From Deinococcus multiflagellatus (GTDB lineage Bacteria; Deinococcota; Deinococci; Deinococcales; Deinococcaceae), in NCBI RefSeq assembly GCF_020166415.1, contig NZ_JAIQXV010000014.1:65194-129193 (forward strand): a DNA stretch of 64,000 nucleotides, written 5' to 3'. Of this stretch, positions 49,877 to 58,831 are shown piece after piece. The notes beneath the pieces were generated by a model. The model saw nothing but the letters and a program-made list of their open reading frames with translations, was not told where the DNA came from and did no database searches. The position numbers were made by a program, and so were the translations under genes. Numbering within the stretch: the first letter of the stretch is position 1; each line of letters begins with the position of its first letter.

Positions 49877-52270
49877 TCAAGACCGTAGGGGCTGACCGAT
49901 ACTCTGGGCTGCTGCTATATGGGCGTTGCGCCTGATCTGTGCCACGAGTTCGTGATGGTCTGCCTGTTCGAGCATATGAAGTGAGTCCTCAAAGGCGCTG
50001 AGGTCGCCTTGAATTTCACTAAGGTTGGTCAGAGTCTGTCCTAGATGCCGGATATTACCGGTGCCTCGAAGGTAGTGCAGAGCTTGGCGGTAGAGCTCTG
50101 CCGCCTCTTCTAAGCGACCTTGTAAATGACGCCGAACACCCAAGTTGCCCAGCGCCGAAGCGAGGCCAATCCGGTCACCAGAGAGAGTTAAAACCTCGAC
50201 GGCTTCTTGCATTACACCGTCGGCTTGGTCCGGCTGCCCAGTATCCATCAGCATCTGCGCAAAGTTGACCAACGCCAAACCATGAACGCTGGGCAGGTCG
50301 CGGGTGGACTGAAGCACCTCTCTGAACGCAGCGTTGGGCTCGGCACCCAAGCGCACCCTTGCTCGCGCCACCATGACCAGTTCCGCGAGTTCCTGTTCTT
50401 CATCGCCTTGCAGCTGCCAGAAATCAGCGGAGAGCTGGCTTTGACGCCTCGCCTCCTCCCATTGTTCGCGAACAAAGGCACCTTGTGCTTTCACACTCGC
50501 CGCGTGCGCCGCTTCCGGGCCACTGCCTTTAATCTGATCGGCCAGCGCCACCGCCTCATCCACCCGGCCCAGGCGCACCAGCGTGGTGGCGCGCACAGCC
50601 AACAAGTCTGGGCGGGCCTGGGTCTGTTCGGGTAGGGCCTCCAGGCGGGCATACGCGTCGTTGTAGCGCCCCACGCCAATCAGGGCCCAGGCATGGGGCA
50701 CGGCCAGCGACGGCACGTCCCGCAGCGTGTCCAGCAGGGCGGCGGCCGGGCCGGGATACCCGCGCTTCAGGAGGGTCTGGGCCCGCAGGCAGGCGGCGCG
50801 GGCAGCCCGGACCTCGTCGTGGTCTTCCCACAGGTCGCGGGCCTGCTCGTAGTGGGGCCACGCGTCGGCTTCGGGCAGGGCGCGGGCCAGTTTCAGGTGC
50901 AGCAGGGCAGCGTGCACATGAATCTGGTGCAGATGCTCGCGGGTGGCGGCGGCGGCGTACACGCGCCCGGCCTCGTTCGTCAGGCCCTCGGTGGTCAGGA
51001 AAGACAGGGTGCGGGCAAAGTCGTCGGCGGTCTGGCCCAGGGCGGCGCGGGTAGCGCGCAGGTTGGGTTGGTCCTGCAGGGCCAGCAGCAAAAAGGCGTC
51101 GCGCGTGGCGGGGGGATAGGCACGCACGCGGGCCCCCAGGCGCAGGTCCAGGGGCTGGCCGCGCAGGGCCGCGCCCACCAGCACTGGGTGGCCGTCGGTC
51201 TGGCGGTACAGCGCGGGGTCGGGCAGCTCGCCTTCGGTCAGGGGGCCCAGGTGCAGGTGACGGTCCACATCAAAGGGCGGGTGGGCGCGGCCCGTGACCA
51301 CAATCACGGCGCCGGGACGGGTGCGGGCCACCTGGGCCAGCACGGCGCGGGTGGCCTCGTCCACCTGTTCCCAGCCGTCCAGGGCCAGTTTCAGGTGGGG
51401 GTCGCGCAGGGGGGCCAGCGCCGCGTGGGCACTGGCGGGGGGAGCCGAGCACAGCGGGGCCAGCGTGCTGTAAGGCAGGTCGGCACGCCCCGGCAGCACC
51501 GTCCAGCCGCCGCTGCGGGCCAGGGCCTCCAGCAGCGCGGTCTTGCCCATGCCCGCGTGCCCGCTGACCCAGGCCAGCTGCCCCGGGGCCAGCGCCCCCA
51601 GCGCCGCCAGTTCGGCTTCCCGGCCCACGAAGGGCGCGGCGTCCAGCTGCGGCGCGGCGTCCAGGTCCAGGCCCAGGGTGCGGGCGTCGCGCTCCACCTG
51701 GGTCGCCAGCGGGTGCCCGGCCAGGGTCAGGTAGTGGTGCAGCCGGGGCAGGTCCAGTTCGTCGGGGGGTGGGGCGCCGGGAAGACCCAGGGCGCGGGCC
51801 GCGTACTCGCCTGCCCCCTCGCGCTGGCCCCGGGCCGCCGCCTGCGACGCCAGGGTCAGCAGCGCGGCGCGCGCTTCCAGGGCCAGGGCCTCGCGGGTGT
51901 CGTACACCCACTCTTCCAGGTCGTTGCCCAGGGGAATGCCCAGCCCGTCCAGAAAGGCGCCGCTGTACAGGGCCGCCGCCTCGCCCGCGCGCCCCCGGCG
52001 GGCAGCCTCGCGCAGCAGGGCGGCGTCGCAGGGCATTCCGGCGGCCACGCGGGGGCCGTCTTCGGCCAGGGCGCCGGGCAGCCCCCGCAGATGCACCAGG
52101 TGCTGCGCCAGGGAATTCATGGGGTTGGCGGCCTCGGGCCAGAACAGTTCGGCCAGTCGGCGCCGGGGCTGCGGGCCTTCCAGGCACAGGTAGGCCAGCA
52201 GCAGCAGCACTTTTTCCCGCCGGAAGGTCACGCCTTCCACGGACAGGCCCCCCAGTGTCCGCAGGGTCAT
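49877..52270 (-). CDS. SARP/AfsR-like transcriptional regulator with BTAD, ATPase and TPR domains
   Basis: 797 residues from the ATG at 52270 (MTLRTLGGLSVEGV). A short winged-helix-like start leads into a BTAD domain (SGAFLDGLGIPLGNDLEEW), an AAA/STAND ATPase with P-loop VSGHAGMGKTALLEAL, and a C-terminal array of TPR-like helices (about 500-797). AfsR/SARP proteins are activators switched by ligand or partner binding. It is upstream of and codirectional with the S8 protease gene. The last 600 bases of the gene (about 49877-50500) are clearly less GC-rich than the rest, suggesting a mosaic 3' end. Confidence 0.9.
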   Translation of the reverse strand: MTLRTLGGLSVEGVTFRREKVLLLLAYLCLEGPQPRRRLAELFWPEAANPMNSLAQHLVHLRGLPGALAEDGPRVAAGMPCDAALLREAARRGRAGEAAALYSGAFLDGLGIPLGNDLEEWVYDTREALALEARAALLTLASQAAARGQREGAGEYAARALGLPGAPPPDELDLPRLHHYLTLAGHPLATQVERDARTLGLDLDAAPQLDAAPFVGREAELAALGALAPGQLAWVSGHAGMGKTALLEALARSGGWTVLPGRADLPYSTLAPLCSAPPASAHAALAPLRDPHLKLALDGWEQVDEATRAVLAQVARTRPGAVIVVTGRAHPPFDVDRHLHLGPLTEGELPDPALYRQTDGHPVLVGAALRGQPLDLRLGARVRAYPPATRDAFLLLALQDQPNLRATRAALGQTADDFARTLSFLTTEGLTNEAGRVYAAAATREHLHQIHVHAALLHLKLARALPEADAWPHYEQARDLWEDHDEVRAARAACLRAQTLLKRGYPGPAAALLDTLRDVPSLAVPHAWALIGVGRYNDAYARLEALPEQTQARPDLLAVRATTLVRLGRVDEAVALADQIKGSGPEAAHAASVKAQGAFVREQWEEARRQSQLSADFWQLQGDEEQELAELVMVARARVRLGAEPNAAFREVLQSTRDLPSVHGLALVNFAQMLMDTGQPDQADGVMQEAVEVLTLSGDRIGLASALGNLGVRRHLQGRLEEAAELYRQALHYLRGTGNIRHLGQTLTNLSEIQGDLSAFEDSLHMLEQADHHELVAQIRRNAHIAAAQSIGQPLRS

Positions 52271-52346
52271 ACCGGCATTGTCTGTGATTTGTGGGCGGCG
52301 CCACAAGGGGCGCGGCCAGAAGCGCGGCCTGGGTATGCTCAGCGCC

Positions 52347-53009
52347 ATGCTGAGTTTCCCCCACGATATTTCCCGCCGCCTGACCCCCGGGCACCCCAAC
52401 TGGCCCGGCGACGCGCCCTTTGAGGTGAGGCCAGGGGCGCGCATGGCGGGCGGCGACAGCGTGAACACGGGCGTGCTGCACACCAGCACCCACACCGGCA
52501 CCCATGTGGACGCGCCCTGGCACTACGACGACGCCGGCGAGCGGCTGGGCGAGGTGCCCCTGTCGGTGTACCTGGGCCGCTGCCGGGTGCTGACGGTGGG
52601 CGGCCCGGTGGTGGAGGCAGGGGTGCTGGACGCGCTGCCGGCGCCGCTGCCGCCCCGATTGCTGCTGCACACCGGCCAGCCTGCCCACTGGGCGGTGTTC
52701 CCCGAGAATTTCGTGGCCCTGTCACCCGCCTTCGTGCAGGAAGCCGCCCGGCGCGGCGTGCGCCTGCTGGGCACCGATGCCCCCAGCGTAGACCCGCTGA
52801 CCAGCAAGACGCTGGACGCCCACCATACCTGCCGCGCAGCCGGCGTGTTCATTCTGGAGGGCCTGACCCTGGGCGGCGTGCCCGACGGCGAGTACGACCT
52901 CGTGTGCCTGCCGCTGCCGCTGACCGACACTGACGGCGCCCCGGCCCGCGCGGTGCTGCTGCCGGCCGGCAGCGTACCCGACGCGCTGAGAGTGGAACAA
53001 AACAGCTAA
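52347..53009 (+). CDS. kynB: kynurenine formamidase (arylformamidase), cyclase family
   Basis: 220 residues. The metal-binding signature STHTGTHVDAPWHY defines the bacterial cyclase/KynB family, and ENFVALSPAFVQEA and LLGTDAPSVDP are conserved. KynB hydrolyses N-formylkynurenine in tryptophan breakdown to anthranilate; other kyn genes are not in the window, so a related amide or lactone substrate is possible. The ATG at 52347 has TATGCT seven bases upstream (leaderless). It is divergent from the SARP gene. Confidence 0.9.
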   Translation: MLSFPHDISRRLTPGHPNWPGDAPFEVRPGARMAGGDSVNTGVLHTSTHTGTHVDAPWHYDDAGERLGEVPLSVYLGRCRVLTVGGPVVEAGVLDALPAPLPPRLLLHTGQPAHWAVFPENFVALSPAFVQEAARRGVRLLGTDAPSVDPLTSKTLDAHHTCRAAGVFILEGLTLGGVPDGEYDLVCLPLPLTDTDGAPARAVLLPAGSVPDALRVEQNS

Positions 53010-53104
53010 GGGAACGCAGGGTCGGCCCAACAGCGGCGCCAAGAAGCCCAGGGCGGTGCGGACTGCCCTCCTGGCGAGCCCCGGAGCCGCTTTGGGGTGT
53101 GCCC

Positions 53105-53583
<479 letters not shown>

Positions 53584-53587
<4 letters not shown>

Positions 53588-53901
53588 GCCTTGCCCTGCG
53601 CCAGTTCGTTCACGGCGCGCGCCGCGTCCAGGTCCAGCTGGGTCACGCCGCCCGCGTCGTGGGTAAAGAAATTGACGCGCACGTAGTGGTAATGCACATG
53701 AATGTCCGGGTGGTGGCCGCGCGCCTCGGCTTGCTCGGCCACCTGCAGGGCAAAGCGCATGCCCGCCATGAAATTGGGAAAGGCAAAGTCGCGGTACAGC
53801 TTGCCGGCGTCGCCCCACCAGCCCTCGGGCTTGAGGTCCATCACGTCGCCGTCGGTGAGCTTGCGGTTGGGGTCGTAGTTCATGCGCGGGTCGTACGGCA
53901 T
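53584..53901 (-). CDS. pterin-4a-carbinolamine dehydratase
   Basis: 105 residues from the ATG at 53901, which has TACCAT seven bases upstream. The family signature HHPDIHVHYHYVRVNFFTHDAGGVTQLD contains the conserved His-His-Pro and the downstream His and Asp that recycle tetrahydrobiopterin after aromatic hydroxylases. No hydroxylase gene is adjacent. It shares a stop/start overlap with the thioesterase gene, so the two are one transcript. Confidence 0.93.
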
Positions 53902-54014
53902 ACCCGGCATGGTAGGGGGCCGCGGGCGGCAGGAGGCGGGAGGCGGGACGCGGTGCAGGCCCCCGGGCGCCCGCCAGGAGTGGCCCACGCCCGCAGACGA
54001 CTGGTCAGTTCACA

Positions 54015-54042
54015 TTTGCATGAACTTTTCTTCATGTACAAT
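54015..54042 (+). promoter_or_regulatory. promoter with internal operator-like palindrome
   Basis: TTTGCA or TTGCAT (54015-54021) and TACAAT (54037-54042), with a spacer of 16 or 15 bases. Between them lies CATGAA-N6-TTCATG (54019-54036), so the promoter spacer is itself a palindrome, a usual place for a repressor site. Confidence 0.6.
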
Positions 54043-54074
54043 CAGGGGAACATCAGCTTCAGGAGAGTTTGGTC

Positions 54075-54191
54075 ATGACTGCACTGCTGCGCCGTCTGTT
54101 CGCCCGTCGTCTTCCCCGCCCCGTTCCGGCCCCCCGTCCCCGGGCCATCACGGAGCTGGAATTGCTGCGCGCCCTGGGCTGCGACGAATAA
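54075..54191 (+). CDS. 38-residue small protein gene
   Basis: 38 codons from an ATG with an AGGAG site nine bases upstream, a promoter 35 bases before it and a strong hairpin terminator just after the stop. The peptide is Arg- and Pro-rich at the N-terminus (LLRRLFARRLPRPVPAPRPR) and acidic and Leu-rich at the end (ITELELLRALGCDE, with the only Cys). No family is recognised. The presence of its own complete expression signals argues that it is a real small gene rather than a leader of mutS, which starts 169 bases later with its own -10 box. Confidence 0.6.
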   Translation: MTALLRRLFARRLPRPVPAPRPRAITELELLRALGCDE

Positions 54192-54212
54192 AGACCCCCT
54201 GCACCTTCCGGC

Positions 54213-54249
54213 CCCCGCCAAGGCGTTCGCCCTTGGCGGGGCTGTTTCT
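54213..54249 (+). terminator. terminator of the small gene
   Basis: CCCCGCCAAGG pairs perfectly with CCTTGGCGGGG around CGTTCGC, followed by CTGTTTCT. Confidence 0.85.
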
Positions 54250-54359
54250 GTGGTGAGGGCTGGGGTCAGCGCCTTTTTTCGGCCAGAGCCCTTAGCCCTG
54301 CGCAGCCAATCGTCGCCAGAGTCCTTTCGTGGCCCTGTCCCGGCGCTATCCTGCCCCCA

Positions 54360-56903
54360 ATGCGGGCACAGAACGTCCTCAAGGGAACCGGCTCGGGGGC
54401 GCTGCCGCCCATGCTGGAGCAATACGTGCGCATGCGCGACGAGGTGGCCGCGCAGCTGCCCCACGCGCTGCTGCTGTTTCAGGTGGGCGACTTTTACGAG
54501 ACCTTCGGTGAGGACGCCGAGCGCGCCGCGCGGCTGCTGGGCCTCGCGCTGACGCACAAGAGCAGCAAGGATTTCTCTACGCCGATGGCCGGCATTCCGC
54601 TGCGGGCGCTGGACAGCCATGTGGAGCGGCTGCTCTCGGCCGGGGTGTGCGTGGCGGTGGCCGACCAATTTGAAGAGCCCGGCTCGGGGCTCATGGAGCG
54701 CAAGGTCACGCAGTTGCTGACCCCCGGCACCGTCACCGAGGAGCGGCACCTCAGCGCCGACGAGAACTATCTGGCGGCGGTGGCCACCGGCGACGGCTAC
54801 GCGCTGGCCCTGCTGGACGTCTCGACGGGCGAATTTCGCTGCGCGGCCTTTCACACCCGGCTGGCGCTGTACGACGAACTCTCGCGCTGCCGCGCCCGCG
54901 AGGTGCTGCTGGCCCCCGAACTGTCGGGCAACGCCGCGCTGCTCTCGGACTTTCAGCAGCGCTTTCCGGTGATGCTCTCGCCCGCCACCTTCGACGAGGC
55001 GCGGGGCCGCGAGGAACTGACCCTGACGCTGGGCGAGGTGCCCAGCAGCCTCAGTTCGGCGGCGCTGGTGCGCGCCTGCGGAGCGGTGCTGGGCTACGCG
55101 CGCATTACCCAGCAGGGGCAGCTGGACATGGTGCGGCGGGTGGTGCGCTTTGAGCCCGGCGCCCACATGCGCCTCAGTGACGCCGCGGTGCGCGCCCTGG
55201 AACTGTTTCAGGCGCATGTGCCGCAGGGCCGCACCCTGACGGACGTGCTGTGCCAGACGCGCACGGCGGGCGGGCGGCGGCGCCTGCGGGCGTGGCTGCG
55301 CGCGCCGCTGCTGGATGAACTGAGCATCCGCGCCCGCCTGGACAGCGTCGAAGCCCTGACCCGCGCGCCAGACCTGCGCGGCGCCGTGCGCGCCCTGCTG
55401 TACCGCGCCCACGATCTGGAGCGGCTGGCCGCCCGGGTCGCCACCCGGCGCGCCGCCCCGCGCGAGGTGGCGGCCCTGGCGCGCACCCTGGACCTGCTGC
55501 CCGAAGCGGCCACGCTGCTCGCTGGTCAGAGCGGGCTGCTGGCCGGCGTGCGCGAGCGCCTGGGCGCCCTGCCGGATGTGGTCACCCGCATTCGCGCCGC
55601 GCTGGTGGACGAACCGCCGCTGCGGCTGGGCGAGGGGGGCCTCATCCGCGACGGCTTTCACGCTGAACTGGATACCCTGCGCGCCGAGGCCCTGGGCCAC
55701 CGCGCCTGGCTGGCGGAGCTGGAAACCAGCGAGCGCCTGCGCACCGGCATTGGCAACCTCAAAGTGGGCTTTACGGGGGTCTTCGGCTACTACCTGGAAG
55801 TGACCGGGCCGCATCTGAACAAGGTGCCCGCCGATTACCGCCAGATTGCCACCCTGAAAGACCGCGCCCGTTTTACCCGCCCCGACCTGCGCGAGCGCGA
55901 ACGCGAGATTGCCCGCCTGGAAGCGGCGGCCGGCCGCCTGGAACTGGAGGTCTTTACCGAGTTGCGCGCCAGCCTGGCCGCCCACGCCGAGGCCCTCTCC
56001 GAAGCGGCGGGGGCCCTGAGCGAGCTGGACGTGCTCTCGGCGCTGGCCGAGGTGGCAGCCGAAGCCGGCTGGATTCGCCCCGAGACCACAGACGGCGAGC
56101 TGCGGCTGACCCAGGCGCGGCACCCAGTGGTGGAGCGCAGCCTGGGCGGGCGCTTTGTGCCCAACGATGTGGCGCTGGACGACCACGGGCGGCTGGTGCT
56201 GCTGACCGGCCCCAACATGGCGGGTAAAAGCACCTACCTGCGCACGGCGGCCCTGTGCGCGCTGCTGCACCAGATCGGCTCGTTCGTGCCCGCCGACGCG
56301 GCGGCCCTGCCGGTCTACGACGCCATTCACACCCGCATTGGCGCCAGCGACGATCTGGCGGGGGGCCGCTCTACGTTCATGGTCGAGATGAGCGAACTGG
56401 CCGCCATTCTGCACGGCGCCACCGGACGCAGCCTGGTGATTCTGGATGAAATCGGGCGCGGCACCAGCACCTTAGACGGCCTGGCGATTGCCCAGGCGGC
56501 GCTGGAACACCTGCACGGAGCGGGCGCACACACCCTGTTTGCCACCCACTATTTCGAGTTGACCCGGTTAGAAGGCGAGTTGCCCGGCCTGCGCAACCTG
56601 CATGTGGCCGCCGAGGAAGACGCGGCGGGCAGCGGCGGCCTCACCTTTTACCACCAGGTGGTGCCCGGCGCCGCCCGGCAGAGCTACGGCGTGGAGGTGG
56701 CCCGCCTCGCCGGCCTGCCGGGGCCGGTGACGGCGCGCGCCGCCAAGCTGCTGGCCGCCCTGAGCACCCAGGGCGACGACCAGCGCCTGATCCGCGAACT
56801 GGCCGCCCTGGACCTGGGCCGCCTGACGCCCCTGCAGGCCCTGGAACTGCTGCACCGCTGGCAGCGGGAGGCGCGGGGCGTGGAAACGGTGGGTGGGGGG
56901 TAG
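54360..56903 (+). CDS. mutS: DNA mismatch repair protein MutS
   Basis: 847 residues. The mismatch-reading motif FYETF lies in domain I, the Walker A is GPNMAGKST (Lys623), the signature loop DLAGGRSTFMVEM and Walker B LVILDEIGRGTST follow, and the helix-turn-helix dimerisation end is present. MutS binds mismatches and starts repair with MutL, whose gene is not adjacent here. TATCCT lies seven bases before the ATG, the leaderless layout. It converges on the nucleotidyltransferase gene across a repeat-rich gap of about 400 bases. Confidence 0.97.
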   Translation: MRAQNVLKGTGSGALPPMLEQYVRMRDEVAAQLPHALLLFQVGDFYETFGEDAERAARLLGLALTHKSSKDFSTPMAGIPLRALDSHVERLLSAGVCVAVADQFEEPGSGLMERKVTQLLTPGTVTEERHLSADENYLAAVATGDGYALALLDVSTGEFRCAAFHTRLALYDELSRCRAREVLLAPELSGNAALLSDFQQRFPVMLSPATFDEARGREELTLTLGEVPSSLSSAALVRACGAVLGYARITQQGQLDMVRRVVRFEPGAHMRLSDAAVRALELFQAHVPQGRTLTDVLCQTRTAGGRRRLRAWLRAPLLDELSIRARLDSVEALTRAPDLRGAVRALLYRAHDLERLAARVATRRAAPREVAALARTLDLLPEAATLLAGQSGLLAGVRERLGALPDVVTRIRAALVDEPPLRLGEGGLIRDGFHAELDTLRAEALGHRAWLAELETSERLRTGIGNLKVGFTGVFGYYLEVTGPHLNKVPADYRQIATLKDRARFTRPDLREREREIARLEAAAGRLELEVFTELRASLAAHAEALSEAAGALSELDVLSALAEVAAEAGWIRPETTDGELRLTQARHPVVERSLGGRFVPNDVALDDHGRLVLLTGPNMAGKSTYLRTAALCALLHQIGSFVPADAAALPVYDAIHTRIGASDDLAGGRSTFMVEMSELAAILHGATGRSLVILDEIGRGTSTLDGLAIAQAALEHLHGAGAHTLFATHYFELTRLEGELPGLRNLHVAAEEDAAGSGGLTFYHQVVPGAARQSYGVEVARLAGLPGPVTARAAKLLAALSTQGDDQRLIRELAALDLGRLTPLQALELLHRWQREARGVETVGGG

Positions 56904-56904
56904 G

Positions 56905-57315
56905 GGAAGAGGGTCGAGGAGTCTAAGGGTCGAGAGGTCGAGCACTTCAGCAATGGTGCGGACAGTTTCAGCATTTCACAGAGGAAAGCCTGACAAACAC
57001 ACTGGTTTTCCCCTCCCCCCTCGTGGGGGAGGTCGGGAGGGGGGGCAGCGAGTCGAGCGGCCCAGACGACGTTTCTTCCATGGGCCACTTGCCACGCTTG
57101 AAAACTGCCCGAACCATTGATTCAGACGGATTCCGGATCATTCGTGATTGCCCCGCGCTTCGCTTCGGCGCTTCCACGCCTCTCCGTCACCATTTTTCTG
57201 TCTCTGCTACGCCACTGTGCGAGCCCCTCTGGTCGGGTTCATCAGGTGTGGAAAAACGGATGAACCGGAAGCCTGATCAGACTTCTCGACGCCTCGACCT
57301 CTGCCCTCCAGACTT
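56905..57315. repeat. inverted word-repeat arms and repeat cluster between mutS and the nucleotidyltransferase gene
   Basis: Right after mutS the words GGTCGAGGAGTCTAAGGGTC and GAGAGGTCGAG occur, and near the far end their inverted forms (TCTCGACGCCTCGACCTCT and CCAGACTTCTC). In between are the MITE-like repeat (56951-57119) and a diverged copy of the second repeat family (57123-57280), which begins ACGGATTCCGG and contains CTCTGGTCGG and ACCGGAAG. So this gap, like 451-928, carries both repeat families side by side. No gene seen. Confidence 0.6.
56951..57119. repeat. MITE-like 169-bp repeat, copy 2
   Basis: Starts CAATGGTGCGGACAGTTTC and ends with its inverted form (GAACCATTG). Same length as the copy at 457-625 and alignable throughout, including the CCTCCCCCCTCGTGGGGGAGG hairpin and CTTCCATGGGCCACT. 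Confidence 0.75.
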
Positions 57316-57317
57316 CT

Positions 57318-58028
57318 CTATTCCACCCGCTGCCGCGCGCTGGCACTTTCCCGGTAGCTCAGGTCGCCCGTCACACGCATGGCCAGGGCTTCCAGGGCGG
57401 CCTGCCGGGCCTGGGCGTCGGTGCGCGCCAGCACCGCCTGAAGGTCCTGTGCGGCGGCGGGCTCGCGCTGCCAAAGCTCGGACAACCAGCGCTGCGGCTT
57501 GACCTCCCACCAGCCCCGGGCGCGGAACAGGGCGGGCAGGAGCCCATGCACGCACAGCCCAGCCATCAGGCCGTGCAGGGGGTCATCGGTCTCGGCCAGG
57601 GCGCGGGCGTCCACCACCGCGTCAATCAGCCCGAACCGTGCTTGCTCGCTAAGGGGCCGGGGCGCCGGACCAGCCGCCTGCAGGGCGCGGGCCTCGGCCA
57701 TCAGGGCGTCCAGGTCGGGGTGGGGCCAGACAGGGCGGCCCTCGGCGTACATGGCGATGGTGGCGGCGTCGCCGACCGCGAACATGGCGCGGACCTTGCG
57801 CACCGGGTTGTGAAACACCTCCACGGGCACCCCGTCCACCAGCCAGTTCTCGCGCCAGCGCTCGTCGCCGTCCACCAGCACATGAACGTCCAGGTCGCTG
57901 TGGGCGTTCGCCTCGCCCCGCGCGGCGCTGCCACACCACAGCGCAGCGTGGGCGCCCGGGGTGGCCCGGATGCGTTCCAGCACGGCGGGCAGAGCGGCTT
58001 CCAGGCGGGCTTGCGCGGCATCTGGCAT
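57318..58028 (-). CDS. nucleotidyltransferase-domain protein
   Basis: 236 residues. The nucleotidyltransferase core is GSAARGEANAHSDLDVHVLVDG, with the GSxxRG and the two catalytic Asp of the polymerase-beta fold. The rest is an all-helical C-terminal region (about 110-236). Similar proteins include aminoglycoside adenylyltransferases and MNT-like antitoxins; the target is unknown, and no HEPN toxin gene is adjacent, so a stand-alone modifying enzyme is more likely. TACCCT lies five bases before the ATG. Confidence 0.88.
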   Translation of the reverse strand: MPDAAQARLEAALPAVLERIRATPGAHAALWCGSAARGEANAHSDLDVHVLVDGDERWRENWLVDGVPVEVFHNPVRKVRAMFAVGDAATIAMYAEGRPVWPHPDLDALMAEARALQAAGPAPRPLSEQARFGLIDAVVDARALAETDDPLHGLMAGLCVHGLLPALFRARGWWEVKPQRWLSELWQREPAAAQDLQAVLARTDAQARQAALEALAMRVTGDLSYRESASARQRVE

Positions 58029-58074
58029 GCCGGAGGGTAGCAGGGAGCCAGGCAGCGGGCCTCAGCCCTCTGGC

Positions 58075-58620
58075 CTAGACTTCGGCCACCCCGGCGGGGC
58101 GGTCCTGGGCCCATTCCAACCACAGCCCCTGCCCGGCCAGCCACGCCTGCAAGTCGTACCGGGCGCGCGCCAGCCCGGACAGGGTGCGGTGGGCCATCGC
58201 CACGGCGTGGTGCATCTCGGGTTCCGTCAGGTAGCCAGCGGCGCGGGCGGCCAGCAGCTCATCGGTGTCCACGATCTCGGCCATCAGCCCGTCGTGGACC
58301 AGCAGGTCCAGGTACAGGTCGCGCACCACCCACACCGCCCCCTCCTGCCAGATGTCGGCCACATCCAGGTGGTAATCGTGTTCGCGCTCGCCGTGAAAAT
58401 CGTAGCGGCAGACCACCAGATTCAACGCCGGCAGCAGGTGCGCCTGCCAGTGGCGCACCCGGGGATGGCCCACAAAGGGCCGCGAGACATACAGGCCCCC
58501 TGCCGTCTCACGGTAAGTCTGCACCGCGCGCACGCCGGTATTCGTGTGGTGGCGCAGGGCCGGCACGTCGTGCCGCTCCACCTTGACGGGATGGGCTGCC
58601 GGGGGCGCCAGGGTCACCAT
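58075..58620 (-). CDS. DUF402 / FomD-like nucleotide phosphohydrolase
   Basis: 181 residues. The DUF402 core is easily seen: VCRYDFHGEREHDYHLDVADIW and the metal-binding WVVRDLYLDLLVHDGL with IVDTDELLAA. Characterised members are cytidylyl-ester or nucleoside tri/diphosphate phosphohydrolases (FomD, Ntdp). The substrate here is unknown. TACGCT lies five bases before the ATG. It is separated by 46 bases from the nucleotidyltransferase gene, same direction. Confidence 0.9.
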   Translation of the reverse strand: MVTLAPPAAHPVKVERHDVPALRHHTNTGVRAVQTYRETAGGLYVSRPFVGHPRVRHWQAHLLPALNLVVCRYDFHGEREHDYHLDVADIWQEGAVWVVRDLYLDLLVHDGLMAEIVDTDELLAARAAGYLTEPEMHHAVAMAHRTLSGLARARYDLQAWLAGQGLWLEWAQDRPAGVAEV

Positions 58621-58773
58621 GCTCCAGCGTACCGGGCCCAGCCGCCGGGTGAGATGAGGCGCGCCCCCAGCCCCGTGAGGCCGCCGAAGCTGACTGGCAG
58701 GTCAGATCAGGACCAAGCGACTCTGAGGTGGCCTTGAGCGTTGCTTTAGAAAAGGCCCTGGGCTTTGATCCAT

Positions 58774-58817
58774 GGGCCATGAGCGCCCGTCGCCTTTGTG
58801 CCCATGGCTCATGGCCC
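58774..58817 (-). terminator. palindrome downstream of the U32 gene
   Basis: GGGCCATGAGC and GCTCATGGCCC form a perfect 11-base-pair stem with a loop of about 22 bases. No T run follows; built of the repeated word CATGGGCC, like the other word-repeat palindromes here. Confidence 0.5.
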
Positions 58818-58831
58818 AGAGCCCGTGGCCC

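Noticed and set aside
56905..57315. CRISPR-like array
   Set aside because: The repeated words are inverted and unevenly spaced, without uniform spacers; no cas gene nearby.
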